DNA from: Bacteroidaceae bacterium
GTDB taxonomy: Bacteria > Bacteroidota > Bacteroidia > Bacteroidales > Bacteroidaceae
DNA length: 64,000 nt
Reading direction: 5' to 3'
Assembly (NCBI GenBank): GCA_017622815.1
Contig: JAGAQH010000027.1
Span: 1 to 64,000, forward strand
Positions within the stretch are counted from its first letter, which is position 1; each line of letters opens with the position of its first letter. The notes below the pieces were generated by a model. The model ran no database searches, was not told the DNA's origin, and was given only the letters and a program-made list of their open reading frames with translations. The position numbers and the translations under genes are program-made. Below are positions 17,542 to 25,916 of this stretch, piece by piece.

Positions 17542-20500
17542 TTATCTGTTCATGATTACCTTCTTGCCGTTCTGGATGTATATGCCCTGAGATGCTGCCT
17601 TGGTAACACGGCGTCCCTGCAGGTCATATATGGTGTTGTCCTTGAGAGATTCCTGAGAAGAGACGATGTCGTCTATACCGGTCTCTTTCGTGGACTTGAT
17701 GGGGAAGAAGGGTGTGTCCTCGGTGAACTTGTACTGACCGTTACTTGCCCAATCCAGAGAGAAGCGTACGAAGCGCATGGTATAACCGCCGAACACGCCA
17801 TTCTCCTCGTAGTACACGCCAAGGGTACCGTCGGGAAGGACAACTGCCGCACTATAGGCTGAGCCACGGGGGCAGATGGTCTTGGGAGTACCGAAGGTTT
17901 CGCCCTCATCGGTAGACAAGGCTATGCTGACGTTCTGTCGGCTATCGCTGTTGGGCAATGTCTGGAAAGCGATGTTCCAGGGATTACCCTCCAGGGTAGA
18001 ACACCACACCATGTACTCACCGTCGCAGGCATTGCCGGAGATACCGGTGGTGAAACGTGTACGTGGTGCCAGATGCCATGTCTCGCCATCATCGGAGGTA
18101 TAGTTGTGGAAGTTGTAGCCTGATGCACGCACACTGATGGCCAAATCACCATTGTTGCGTTCCAGAGTCTTGGGTTCGTCGGCTCCGTCCGTACCGCTAT
18201 TGCCGCTTACGTACCAGTTCTGACCGCCGTCCTTACTCATGAAGAAGTAGAAGTGCTGGCTGTTGTCGGCCTGACGATTGACGAAACTTGACACCAGAGT
18301 ACCGTCGCGCTTCTGAAGGGCTGCTCCCGAACCGGAGAAGCCACTCTTCCAGGTCTTGGTCTTGGGGTTGTCGCAGTTGGCGCCGAAGAGGTCATCGGTA
18401 TGGTCAACGGGAGCCTCCCATGTCAGGCCACCGTCGCGGCTGGTGATTGTCTTCCAGCGTGGAGGTTCGGCGGCGGTACCGGCAAAGAAGCCGTGTCCAT
18501 AAGTGCCGGCACTGGTCATGATGCCCACGATCTCGCCGTTGTCGCGGTTAGTCACGATAGAAGCATCACCGTGTCCGTAGTTGCCGCCTGTGGTTGCGGT
18601 GCCTGCCACGGTCTGCGGGTCGCTCCATGTCTTGCCGTTGTCCTCGGAATACTGAGCCACCAGGTAGCAATGCGAGGGGAGGTCGGAATTGTGACTCTTG
18701 CGGTCGTCTGTCAGGGTGACAAGGCGCTTACCGTCCTTTGTAACGGTGATGGAGGGGATACGGTAGTATAGCGACCCCTTGTCCATGGGCATGAGCACAG
18801 TACCCTCGGAGAGGAATATTGTTGCCTGATGTGCAGGATGGCCGTTGGTCTCCTTCATGTCTTCGCCATTGAAAGTATAGTTCATCACACGTGCATCCAC
18901 TCTGTTACCCTCCTTGGCCGACTCGGAGATATCGTATGTTATCCAGAGATAATGCTCGCCTGGCTCCAGTTCCTTAGAACCTGAAATCACGAATGTTCTG
19001 TCTGAGTTGAATGTTGTCGTTTCTCCATACAGTTCACCGTTCTGCTCTCGCCAAGGCATTGAGTTATCCTCGTCGATGAAGAGTTCACGGGAATTGGTAG
19101 CGAAATATGCTCTCATCTTTGTGACATCGCTGATGTTTGAGCCGGCAAACAAGCATTTTATTCCCTGGAACGAAACACTGCCCTCCAGGCCGCTCACTCT
19201 GATAGTGGCACGAACCATGGGCTGGTTCTTATAGCCAATGGCGGTAGTCACCTTGCCCTGCTCAACCACTGTGGAGGATATAGCGGCCGCGGCATTTGAC
19301 ACATCCACCTCATCAAATCTCCACAAAGAGGCATTGCCCTCGTCCGATGGCCAACGGACTATTGAAGAGCCACTGTTTTGGGCATGGAGTTCTGTTCCGC
19401 TGTCCTTGATAATAAAGAAGCCGAATGCATCCTCTATACTATATATATAATTAGGAGTATCCTGCACACCAAACGTGGTGGTTCCGCCGGTGCCGGCAGG
19501 TGCCGTTGCAAAGTATTCGCCTTTATAGTTCTTTATGGCCAACTTGCCATCCTTTTCCCACAGGCTCCATATGCGGTCGGCACGGAAGGACTTGTCGGCA
19601 AATCGGAGGCGCTCTGCTTCTGTATCGTAGTATATAACCTTATCCTTGCAATATGTCTGTGTTGATGCACTGGCAATGTAGTACCAATGTTCGTTGCCCT
19701 CGGTGCTGACAAGAGGTTTCTCGTTCTTATCCTCCTTAACCTTGACGGTAAAGTCCGAAAGCAACACTCCATTGCCGTTGGCTCCGGCAAGAACAAAGGA
19801 TACGGAATACAGTTTCTGTCCGCTTGCACTCACGGTCTGAGCCGTTGACGATGTCGAATACACGGTACCGTTGTCCATGGTGAGGCTAAGCGCGGTAGAG
19901 TGGTTGTTGTTGGCGAAAGTGAACGAGTAATCCGTTATTACATAACCAGCAGGAGCAGTGAGGGTGTAGGTAGAGGAGCCTGCCGTACCGGTCATCATCT
20001 GTACGTTATTACCGTTCCAGTTCATATTGTTCACACCGCATCCGAACTGCAGTTGCGGAGTGGCATTGCTCTTCCAAGTACTGTTCCATGCCTGGTTGGC
20101 TGTCGTACCACGGTAAAGGTTACCGTTGGCCTTGTCAATGGTATATTCAAAAGAAGATGGAGCCTCTGGCAACTCCTCTGGTTCACCTGCCACATGAATG
20201 TAGAGTTGGCAACCTGTATCTGTTCGGTCGCTACCCTTGTTTGAACTCCAATTATAGATGGCATAATTCTGTGCTGAGCCAGTTTGGTTCAGTTGCACTT
20301 CGCCAGAAGAAATAATGTAGCATCCAGGAGTATTGGCATAACTTACCGTCCACCCAGCCTCTGGTTTTGCCTGTACGGTATTTATCTGAGTGTTGAAGGT
20401 GGCAACAGGATTAAGATAAGCCCCGTATTCACGGTTTACTATATCGAAAGTGCCGTTACCACGGTCCACGAACTTCCACATGGAAGTGGCATACTTGGAA

Positions 20501-22197
20501 GAGGTCTCCAGCCCCACAACACCTGTGGTCTCGCCCTCAGCCGTAACATAGTGGTTGGCAGAGCGCAGGGATGTAATCTGATACCAGTGCTCTGCATCCG
20601 TAGTGCTGGCAACGGGCATGTTCAGTGCCGGCAACAGGGCCTCGTTCAGTTTTGACACTTGTGCAACAATCTCTTCCTCCGTTACGGTCTCCTTGGCCAA
20701 CAGGGCATTTGCCGCACTGAGTTCCTCGTTGAAGGCAGCCATCTTGGCGGCATCGTACTGCCCCACAGATGTACCCACTTCAGCCATCAGTCCCCTGGCC
20801 ATGGCCTGAGAGAGCGTATTGCGCAAACCGGCCTGTGCATGACGTTGCACGGCTTCTTCCTCGCTTATGACGGTGTATTCGGCATCAGTGAAGTCTGCCT
20901 TCAGGGCCTCTGCCATGAGAGCGGCCATCTTCACATAACCTATGCCACCCAGGTAGTTGTCAGGATAGAAATACTTGGTATCCGCCACGTCGCCGTTGAG
21001 GAACGGAGTGTATGTATCCACATACTTCACCTTGTCACCTGCCAGTGACTCAATGTATTCGTTGAGCACAGCGATGCGGCCGGTGTTGTTGGACGCATTG
21101 GCGGTGGGGCACAGGCCCATCAGATATATCACGGACGAAGGAGATTTCTCCTTTATCTTGTCTACAAGAGCCTTGTAGTTGGCCTTCACGGTTTCCAGGG
21201 CGGTGGTACCGTTGGCATCCCCTGTACCGGTATAAAGGAAAATGGCCTTGGCGTCCTTCTTCTCCACACCGGTATCGGCATAGGTGGCGTCCACAAGTTT
21301 AGAGGTAGTGGCGATGTCACCCCCGTATCCCCAGCCGGTACCGCGATTCTTCACGTTGGCATTGCCCAGAAGTTCCTGCCACTCTCCGTTCTTCACGAAC
21401 TCGTCGCCGAACACAAGCACGTCGTCCGCGCTGACAGGCATCATGCTGAAATAGGTGGCACGCATGCCATGCGCTCCGCCCAAACCGCCATTGTTCTGCT
21501 TCTCTGCCGTATTAGCAGGATATACCGACTTAACGGTATATGTCTCGTCTTCCTGCAAGTACTGGCAGATGGACTCTGTCCACACCTGATATGCAGCAGC
21601 CGTGAGGTGCAGGTTGTCGTAACTCAATGCGCCTCCCTGTGCTACACCGGTCAGTTTATCGTACAGGTCTACATAGGTCACTTTGTCAACCGTCTCTGCA
21701 TAAGCCTTTATCAGTTCATTGGCCTTCAGCCATGTGGCTTCCACACGGTTGGCGGTCTTGTTGTTCAGGATGCTATACAGGTACACCTTAGTCTGCGGAG
21801 AACGTGCCTGTATGCGCGCCACTATGCTCTTGATGTACTGAAGCACCTGCTCTGGACTGAAGTTCAAACCTCCGGATATGGCTATGTCGTTAGTGCCTAT
21901 CATCATAAACACCTTCTTGGGCTTGCTCTGCAGATAGGACTCCAGGTTGTCGCTCTGTTCGGTGGAATAGGTTCCCGAATTGCCTCGGTTCACGATGGGC
22001 AGATACTCGCCCTCCGATGTAACGAATGCCTCGGGCCAGCAATGCATGTCGGTAATGCTGTTTCCGATGAACAGGATACTGCCCTCTGCCGGAGACAGCA
22101 CCTTGAATGAATCGTAACGATGGTTACGGAAAGGCAAGTCAGCCCATGCCCAAAGCACACTGACACATGCCAGTAACATTAGTAGTCTTCTTTTCAT
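17542..22197 (-). CDS. Secreted multidomain SGNH esterase-sialidase (GH33)
   Basis: This is a 1551-residue exported protein (signal peptide about 1-19). Residues about 38-220 form an SGNH/GDSL hydrolase: 'FIGNSITD' (Ser), 'NRGNSG', 'GTNDI' and 'DNLHL' (Asp/His). Residues about 255-440 resemble a second SGNH fold, but its Ser block reads 'VFGDEF' and the final His block is lost, so it is probably inactive. Middle regions hold lectin-like beta modules starting 'HWYQITS' and 'HWYYIAS'. The C-terminal GH33 sialidase has 'YYRIPSI' near residue 1142 and five Asp-box-like motifs (SxDxGxTW-type). It ends with the 'IYDLQGRRV...GIYIQNGKKV' sorting-like tail. A de-O-acetylation step followed by sialic acid release from mucin is a reasonable inference. 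Confidence 0.88.
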   Translation of the reverse strand: MKRRLLMLLACVSVLWAWADLPFRNHRYDSFKVLSPAEGSILFIGNSITDMHCWPEAFVTSEGEYLPIVNRGNSGTYSTEQSDNLESYLQSKPKKVFMMIGTNDIAISGGLNFSPEQVLQYIKSIVARIQARSPQTKVYLYSILNNKTANRVEATWLKANELIKAYAETVDKVTYVDLYDKLTGVAQGGALSYDNLHLTAAAYQVWTESICQYLQEDETYTVKSVYPANTAEKQNNGGLGGAHGMRATYFSMMPVSADDVLVFGDEFVKNGEWQELLGNANVKNRGTGWGYGGDIATTSKLVDATYADTGVEKKDAKAIFLYTGTGDANGTTALETVKANYKALVDKIKEKSPSSVIYLMGLCPTANASNNTGRIAVLNEYIESLAGDKVKYVDTYTPFLNGDVADTKYFYPDNYLGGIGYVKMAALMAEALKADFTDAEYTVISEEEAVQRHAQAGLRNTLSQAMARGLMAEVGTSVGQYDAAKMAAFNEELSAANALLAKETVTEEEIVAQVSKLNEALLPALNMPVASTTDAEHWYQITSLRSANHYVTAEGETTGVVGLETSSKYATSMWKFVDRGNGTFDIVNREYGAYLNPVATFNTQINTVQAKPEAGWTVSYANTPGCYIISSGEVQLNQTGSAQNYAIYNWSSNKGSDRTDTGCQLYIHVAGEPEELPEAPSSFEYTIDKANGNLYRGTTANQAWNSTWKSNATPQLQFGCGVNNMNWNGNNVQMMTGTAGSSTYTLTAPAGYVITDYSFTFANNNHSTALSLTMDNGTVYSTSSTAQTVSASGQKLYSVSFVLAGANGNGVLLSDFTVKVKEDKNEKPLVSTEGNEHWYYIASASTQTYCKDKVIYYDTEAERLRFADKSFRADRIWSLWEKDGKLAIKNYKGEYFATAPAGTGGTTTFGVQDTPNYIYSIEDAFGFFIIKDSGTELHAQNSGSSIVRWPSDEGNASLWRFDEVDVSNAAAAISSTVVEQGKVTTAIGYKNQPMVRATIRVSGLEGSVSFQGIKCLFAGSNISDVTKMRAYFATNSRELFIDEDNSMPWREQNGELYGETTTFNSDRTFVISGSKELEPGEHYLWITYDISESAKEGNRVDARVMNYTFNGEDMKETNGHPAHQATIFLSEGTVLMPMDKGSLYYRIPSITVTKDGKRLVTLTDDRKSHNSDLPSHCYLVAQYSEDNGKTWSDPQTVAGTATTGGNYGHGDASIVTNRDNGEIVGIMTSAGTYGHGFFAGTAAEPPRWKTITSRDGGLTWEAPVDHTDDLFGANCDNPKTKTWKSGFSGSGAALQKRDGTLVSSFVNRQADNSQHFYFFMSKDGGQNWYVSGNSGTDGADEPKTLERNNGDLAISVRASGYNFHNYTSDDGETWHLAPRTRFTTGISGNACDGEYMVWCSTLEGNPWNIAFQTLPNSDSRQNVSIALSTDEGETFGTPKTICPRGSAYSAAVVLPDGTLGVYYEENGVFGGYTMRFVRFSLDWASNGQYKFTEDTPFFPIKSTKETGIDDIVSSQESLKDNTIYDLQGRRVTKAASQGIYIQNGKKVIMNR

Positions 22198-22261
22198 GAT
22201 GTTTTGGTTGTTTTGGTTTTTCTATTGTTGTTTTTCAGGTTAATTCATGCCTATGGCGATG

Positions 22262-22269
22262 CAAATATA
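22262..22269 (-). promoter_or_regulatory. -7 box (TATATTTG) for the esterase-sialidase
   Basis: TATATTTG on the minus strand lies about 65 bases upstream of the start codon in an AT-rich gap. The -33 element is not clear. Confidence 0.5.
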
Positions 22270-22392
22270 TAAAGAAGGTCACTAAAACGTTAAGACAACG
22301 TCCTTAAAAAATGTTATGATTACAAAAGCAATGTTTAAGCAGCGACGATTGCAATGCAGAGATAACAAAACGACGCTTCGCTTACAATCAGC

Positions 22393-22427
22393 GAATGCCC
22401 CTCCACCTGACAGATGGAGGGGCATTC
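22393..22427. terminator. Strong hairpin downstream of the Gate-domain membrane protein gene
   Basis: A stem of about 13 bp (GAATGCCCCTCCA / TGGAGGGGCATTC) lies 29 bases past the minus-strand stop at 22456. No T-tract follows on the minus strand, so termination is likely but not textbook. Confidence 0.5.
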
Positions 22428-22455
22428 CCTGGTTATATATGAGGTAAAGGCGCGT

Positions 22456-24201
22456 TTACCTGCTTATGGTATCACTCTTTACCGTATCATTTACCTCGAG
22501 CACACGCTCTGCCACCGTCTTGTAGGTAGAGTCATGGAGGAGGCTGTCCTTCTCGGCTTCTATCTCTCTCTGGATGAACTTCTCGGCTTCCACTGTCTGT
22601 GGTGTGCCGTCGCCCCATACCAGTTCATAGTAGCCACGGTCCAAGGGACGATGTGCTCCGTCATAGAGGAAGGCGAAGACAAACATGTTACCACCCGTCT
22701 CGTCTCCCTTATATCTTGAGTATTCGCCCATGGGGTGGAGTGCGGCGTATGCCACCTCGCCCTGCAGAGCCTTCTCGTTGATGCGTACGAAGAAGAAGCG
22801 GTCCTTCTTTTCGGCATAGGCGTTGGTGATGACGATAGATGAATCCTGGCTGTTGACACGGAACTCGAGGTCGGTACCCTTCTCGCCGAACCAGTCCTTA
22901 ACCACGAAGGTGCTGTCGTCCATCATGGTCATCTCTATCTGCTGGTGCTGGGGAGAGTTGCACAGGGTTCCCTGTGTCTGCACGTTCCATACGGGAGCGG
23001 CGGCAAACAGAGTACCGATGTACATGATCAGCACATACACCCAATGTGCGAAGATACCTGCACAGATACCGCCGAGGAAAGAACTGAGGAATGCCTTGGG
23101 AACCAGAGGACGGTAACCCAGCGAGTCGAGCGTAGCGGCATCTGTGCTCAGGTAACCGCTCCAGCACATGCCCATGGCGGTACATACGGCTATGGCATTG
23201 CCGTCTATGATGCCCTTGGCGGTAAACTCGGGAATCAAGCCCAAAGCAGCACCCACGGCACCCAGTGCGGTGATGGGGAAGGCTACGAGTTCGGGAGCAG
23301 AGAAGCCGAAGAGCCATTCAAACACGAAACTTAACTTTCCAGCCACCCATGGCAGAAGTTGTGTTCCCTGGAAGGCTCCGCCAGTGTACACGATAATATC
23401 GTTGCCCATCTCATCCACACCCTCGGCAGTACCTCCGAAAGTGAGCATCATCACCAGGGTACTGATGATAAGCACGCCGGGGATGATGGCCATACCGATG
23501 GTGACACCGTCCTTACCACCGTCCAGCAGGGCGTTCAGTACACGCACGAACAGGCTTCCGTCCTTCTTCTGCTCCTCTCCGTCCTGAGAGAAGCTGACGT
23601 CGGGCAATACCTCTCCACCCGTATAGTTAGTCACGGCCGTGGCGTCCTCGTCCTTGTAGTTGGGGAACATCTTCAGGGTGAAGCGCTGCATGAGCCTGGT
23701 GGCAATGATGCATCCGAAGATGGCACCGCTCAGACCAACAAAAGGAGCCAGGAAATAGCCCTGGCCTATCATGAAGACCAGCACCAGCAGGCCCATACCG
23801 AAGGCTGTGCCGAAATTTACCAGCGACACGTGCTGGTACTTCTTGAAGTAGCGTGCAAAGCCCTTGTCCTGACTGAGGGCGATGATTGCAGGGTTGTCAC
23901 TGAGGAATGTGAGTACCGCCGCCAGCGAAGCCACACCGGGCATATTGAACACGGGGCGCATGATGGGACGCAGAAGGCGCTGCAACAGGTCCACCACTCC
24001 GAACTCCACGAAAATCTTGCCAAGAGCACCGGTTATCACGCACATGCCCATCAGATAGAACACGGTGTTGAGCAACAGGTCGTGTGCCGTGTGCATAATG
24101 GTGTTGAGCATGTTGGCAAATCCCATCACACTGCCCATGTATCCGAACAGGGCAACGATGATGAGCAGGCATGGAATGCCATTTGGAATCTTTTTAAGCA
24201 T
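22456..24201 (-). CDS. Inner membrane protein with nucleoside-recognition (Gate) domains, CD0519/CD1768-like
   Basis: This 581-residue protein has about ten hydrophobic segments in residues 1-420. It shows the paired Gate-type layout seen in SpmA/SpmB-like proteins, for example 'NTVFYLMGMCVITGALGKIF', 'FLSDNPAIIALSQDKGF' and 'GTAFGMGLLVLVFMIGQGYF'. After the last membrane segment (about 425) comes a soluble domain of about 150 residues ('MTMMDDSTFVVKDWF...'), which I do not recognise. Family members are suspected transporters or gatekeepers, but no substrate is established. A beta-barrel protein gene lies upstream, separated by repeats. Confidence 0.75.
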   Translation of the reverse strand: MLKKIPNGIPCLLIIVALFGYMGSVMGFANMLNTIMHTAHDLLLNTVFYLMGMCVITGALGKIFVEFGVVDLLQRLLRPIMRPVFNMPGVASLAAVLTFLSDNPAIIALSQDKGFARYFKKYQHVSLVNFGTAFGMGLLVLVFMIGQGYFLAPFVGLSGAIFGCIIATRLMQRFTLKMFPNYKDEDATAVTNYTGGEVLPDVSFSQDGEEQKKDGSLFVRVLNALLDGGKDGVTIGMAIIPGVLIISTLVMMLTFGGTAEGVDEMGNDIIVYTGGAFQGTQLLPWVAGKLSFVFEWLFGFSAPELVAFPITALGAVGAALGLIPEFTAKGIIDGNAIAVCTAMGMCWSGYLSTDAATLDSLGYRPLVPKAFLSSFLGGICAGIFAHWVYVLIMYIGTLFAAAPVWNVQTQGTLCNSPQHQQIEMTMMDDSTFVVKDWFGEKGTDLEFRVNSQDSSIVITNAYAEKKDRFFFVRINEKALQGEVAYAALHPMGEYSRYKGDETGGNMFVFAFLYDGAHRPLDRGYYELVWGDGTPQTVEAEKFIQREIEAEKDSLLHDSTYKTVAERVLEVNDTVKSDTISR

Positions 24202-24250
24202 ATCTTTTAATTTAGTTTATTCAGAATACAGATTGTATAGAACAGGGGGT

Positions 24251-24298
24251 AAGGTTTAAGGGTTCAGGTTTCAGGTTTCAAGTTTCAAGTTTAAGGTT
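24251..24298. repeat. GGTTTCA-type heptanucleotide array
   Basis: Tandem, drifting 7-bp units (GGTTCA, GGTTTCA, GGTTTCA, AGTTTCA, AGTTTA) lie upstream of the Gate-protein start. The unit differs from the ACGGAAA arrays but the period is the same. Confidence 0.7.
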
Positions 24299-24321
24299 AA
24301 TCCCGCTTTGGGGGCTTGAAT

Positions 24322-24426
24322 CTGCTCACGCCCGGGGATGTAGGGACTCGGCATGCCGAGTCCGCTTATGCTTTTGTTATCGGACACGGCATGCCGTGTC
24401 CCTACCATGCTCTCGCTTACTCGCAG
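24322..24426. repeat. Palindromic repeat (CTGCTCACGC..GCTTACTCGCAG) carrying two internal 20-bp palindromes
   Basis: The ends read CTGCTCACG and CGCTTACTCGCAG, as in the shorter copy at 24454. The centre holds two perfect 20-bp palindromes, at 24344-24363 (GGACTCGGCATGCCGAGTCC) and 24382-24401 (GGACACGGCATGCCGTGTCC). The second differs from the first by one base pair. Confidence 0.8.
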
Positions 24427-24453
24427 TTTTAAGCCGACTGCATCGTCTTGAAT

Positions 24454-24510
24454 CTGCTCACGCTCGGCATAATCAAAGTAAACTTTGCTTCTGCTCTCGC
24501 TTACTCGCAG
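24454..24510. repeat. Dispersed palindromic repeat, 57 bp
   Basis: It begins CTGCTCACGCTCGGCA and ends GCTCTCGCTTACTCGCAG, with a self-complementary centre (AAAGTAAACTTT). The same element in opposite orientation occurs at 26889-26939 and about 34313-34363. Confidence 0.85.
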
Positions 24511-24540
24511 TTTTCCGTTTTCCGTTTTCCGTTTTCCGTT
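24511..24540. repeat. Heptanucleotide array (TTTTCCG x4)
   Basis: Four perfect 7-bp units abut the stop codon of the beta-barrel gene at 24544. It is the reverse complement of the ACGGAAA arrays found elsewhere. Confidence 0.9.
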
Positions 24541-24543
24541 CTC

Positions 24544-25626
24544 TTACCATTTCTTTATCGCCCATTTCAGGCCCTTCAGCACATCGAGGCTTATCTTGGC
24601 ACCCACGTTCAGGCGTATCTGTCCGTCCTGCATTACGCCATCCGGATTGGTGTTCACGCCCCAACTGTAACCTGCCGAGCCGTAAAGTCTCAGCACCTCG
24701 GGATACTTCTTGAAGGGTTCGTACTCTATGCCTCCGCTTATGCCATGCATCTCCGTGCCGTCAAACACGTAGCAGTCGGCATCCGTACCGGTATTGTTGA
24801 CGTCGTAGGTGTACTTGGCAAACAGGCGCACGGTGCTATGGGGCTTGCCGCTCATCTCGGCAATGACGCTGCAATCCTCGAACAGGAAAGCCTGGCGGCT
24901 GCTGGCACGGTTCACATAATCCAGTTCCAGCCACAAACGCTTGGGAAGGAAATTGAACTTGTTGCCCAGGGCAATGTAGTTCATCCAACGGCCTTCTGTA
25001 CACTGGAAAGCATTCAACGACCAGATGGTTTCCCATATGCCGTGCCTGCCGTTCCACATCAGCGAGAGGCCATACGTGTTGTTGCTTCCTATATGCGTGC
25101 GGAAAGGACTGTTGCTGAACTGTAAGGTCAGACGATCGTTCTCGCCGAAGTTGTATGCCACGCTGGCTCCAAACTGATAGCAGCCTATGTGGTTCCAATA
25201 CTCGCTGTTGCTGTTGTACATGTCTATGGGCGGACGGTCGTACTCGTATCCGCCTATGGCCACCACCTGCTTACCTGCAGAGATGAGCCAATCCTTGTTG
25301 GGAGCATAGTTCAGCACCATCCAGTCGGTTGAGTTCCAGAAATTACGCTCACTGGTAATGTTCAGGCGCTGGCGCCAAGAGAAACTCAGTCCCTTATACA
25401 ACCTTGCATCCAAGCGCAGATTGAAGAAGTCGCCACGGAAGCCCGTGCGGTCATCGTCCGTTACTTCGTCCATACGGAACATCTGCCAGCCGAAACGTCC
25501 CTCCAACGAGAACTTCAGCACCTCGGGACCTTCATACTTTGACATTCTTCTTGCCCTACCCTCTTGTGCACCGGCAGACATGACGCTCACAAGACAGACA
25601 AACACAATAAGCAGTCGATTTTTCAT
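24544..25626 (-). CDS. Predicted outer membrane beta-barrel (porin-like) protein
   Basis: This is a 360-residue protein with a signal peptide (MKNRLLIVFVCLVSVMSAGAQ). Its amphipathic beta strands are rich in Trp, Tyr and Phe ('FSWRQRLNI', 'GYEYDRPPIDMYNSN', 'LWLELDYVNR'), and it ends in an aromatic residue (W), as barrels often do. It resembles the porin-like proteins annotated in Bacteroidales without known substrate. The open frame extends 22 codons upstream of the signal peptide, so I set the start at 25626. Its 3' end touches a heptanucleotide array. Confidence 0.7.
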   Translation of the reverse strand: MKNRLLIVFVCLVSVMSAGAQEGRARRMSKYEGPEVLKFSLEGRFGWQMFRMDEVTDDDRTGFRGDFFNLRLDARLYKGLSFSWRQRLNITSERNFWNSTDWMVLNYAPNKDWLISAGKQVVAIGGYEYDRPPIDMYNSNSEYWNHIGCYQFGASVAYNFGENDRLTLQFSNSPFRTHIGSNNTYGLSLMWNGRHGIWETIWSLNAFQCTEGRWMNYIALGNKFNFLPKRLWLELDYVNRASSRQAFLFEDCSVIAEMSGKPHSTVRLFAKYTYDVNNTGTDADCYVFDGTEMHGISGGIEYEPFKKYPEVLRLYGSAGYSWGVNTNPDGVMQDGQIRLNVGAKISLDVLKGLKWAIKKW

Positions 25627-25740
25627 AAGTTCATTTGATTTTGTAGTCAAAGGTACGAAGATTAAAGCACTTGGGCAAAAGAAACACAACACTTTTTGAC
25701 ATTTACACCCAAATAACGCGACTTTACACCTGTGGTCTTA

Positions 25741-25877
25741 GTTGCTCACACTCGGAAATATTCAAATAAATTTGATATTTCGCTCACTTAATCGTAACTC
25801 TGACCTTCGGTCTAAGTTACTCACGCTCGGATTTGCTCAAATAAATTTGGCAAATCGCTCGCTTAATCGTAACTTTG
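25741..25877 (+). promoter_or_regulatory. Two tandem copies of a promoter-carrying palindromic repeat upstream of rfbD
   Basis: Copy A (25741-25802) and copy B (25816-25877) each run from GTTRCTCACRCTCGG to CTTAATCGTAAC and share the middle TCAAATAAATTTG. Copy B contains TTTG, exactly 20 bases, then TAACTTTG, a full Bacteroidota promoter whose -7 box ends 39 bases before rfbD. Copy A has the same spacing with a weaker TAACTCTG. A third copy drives towards xpt at 54185-54235. Confidence 0.8.
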
Positions 25878-25916
25878 CACCAGCAAAGTATACCCCACCA
25901 CACAACACGAACTATC

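Noticed and set aside
17335..17862. Open frame of 175 codons on the plus strand
   Set aside because: It mostly runs antisense over the 3' end of the sialidase gene and shows no family resemblance or start signals.
24344..24401. Two 20-bp palindromes as a site-specific recombination site
   Set aside because: No invertase or integrase gene is nearby and the palindromes lie inside a member of the dispersed repeat family; kept only as a repeat feature.
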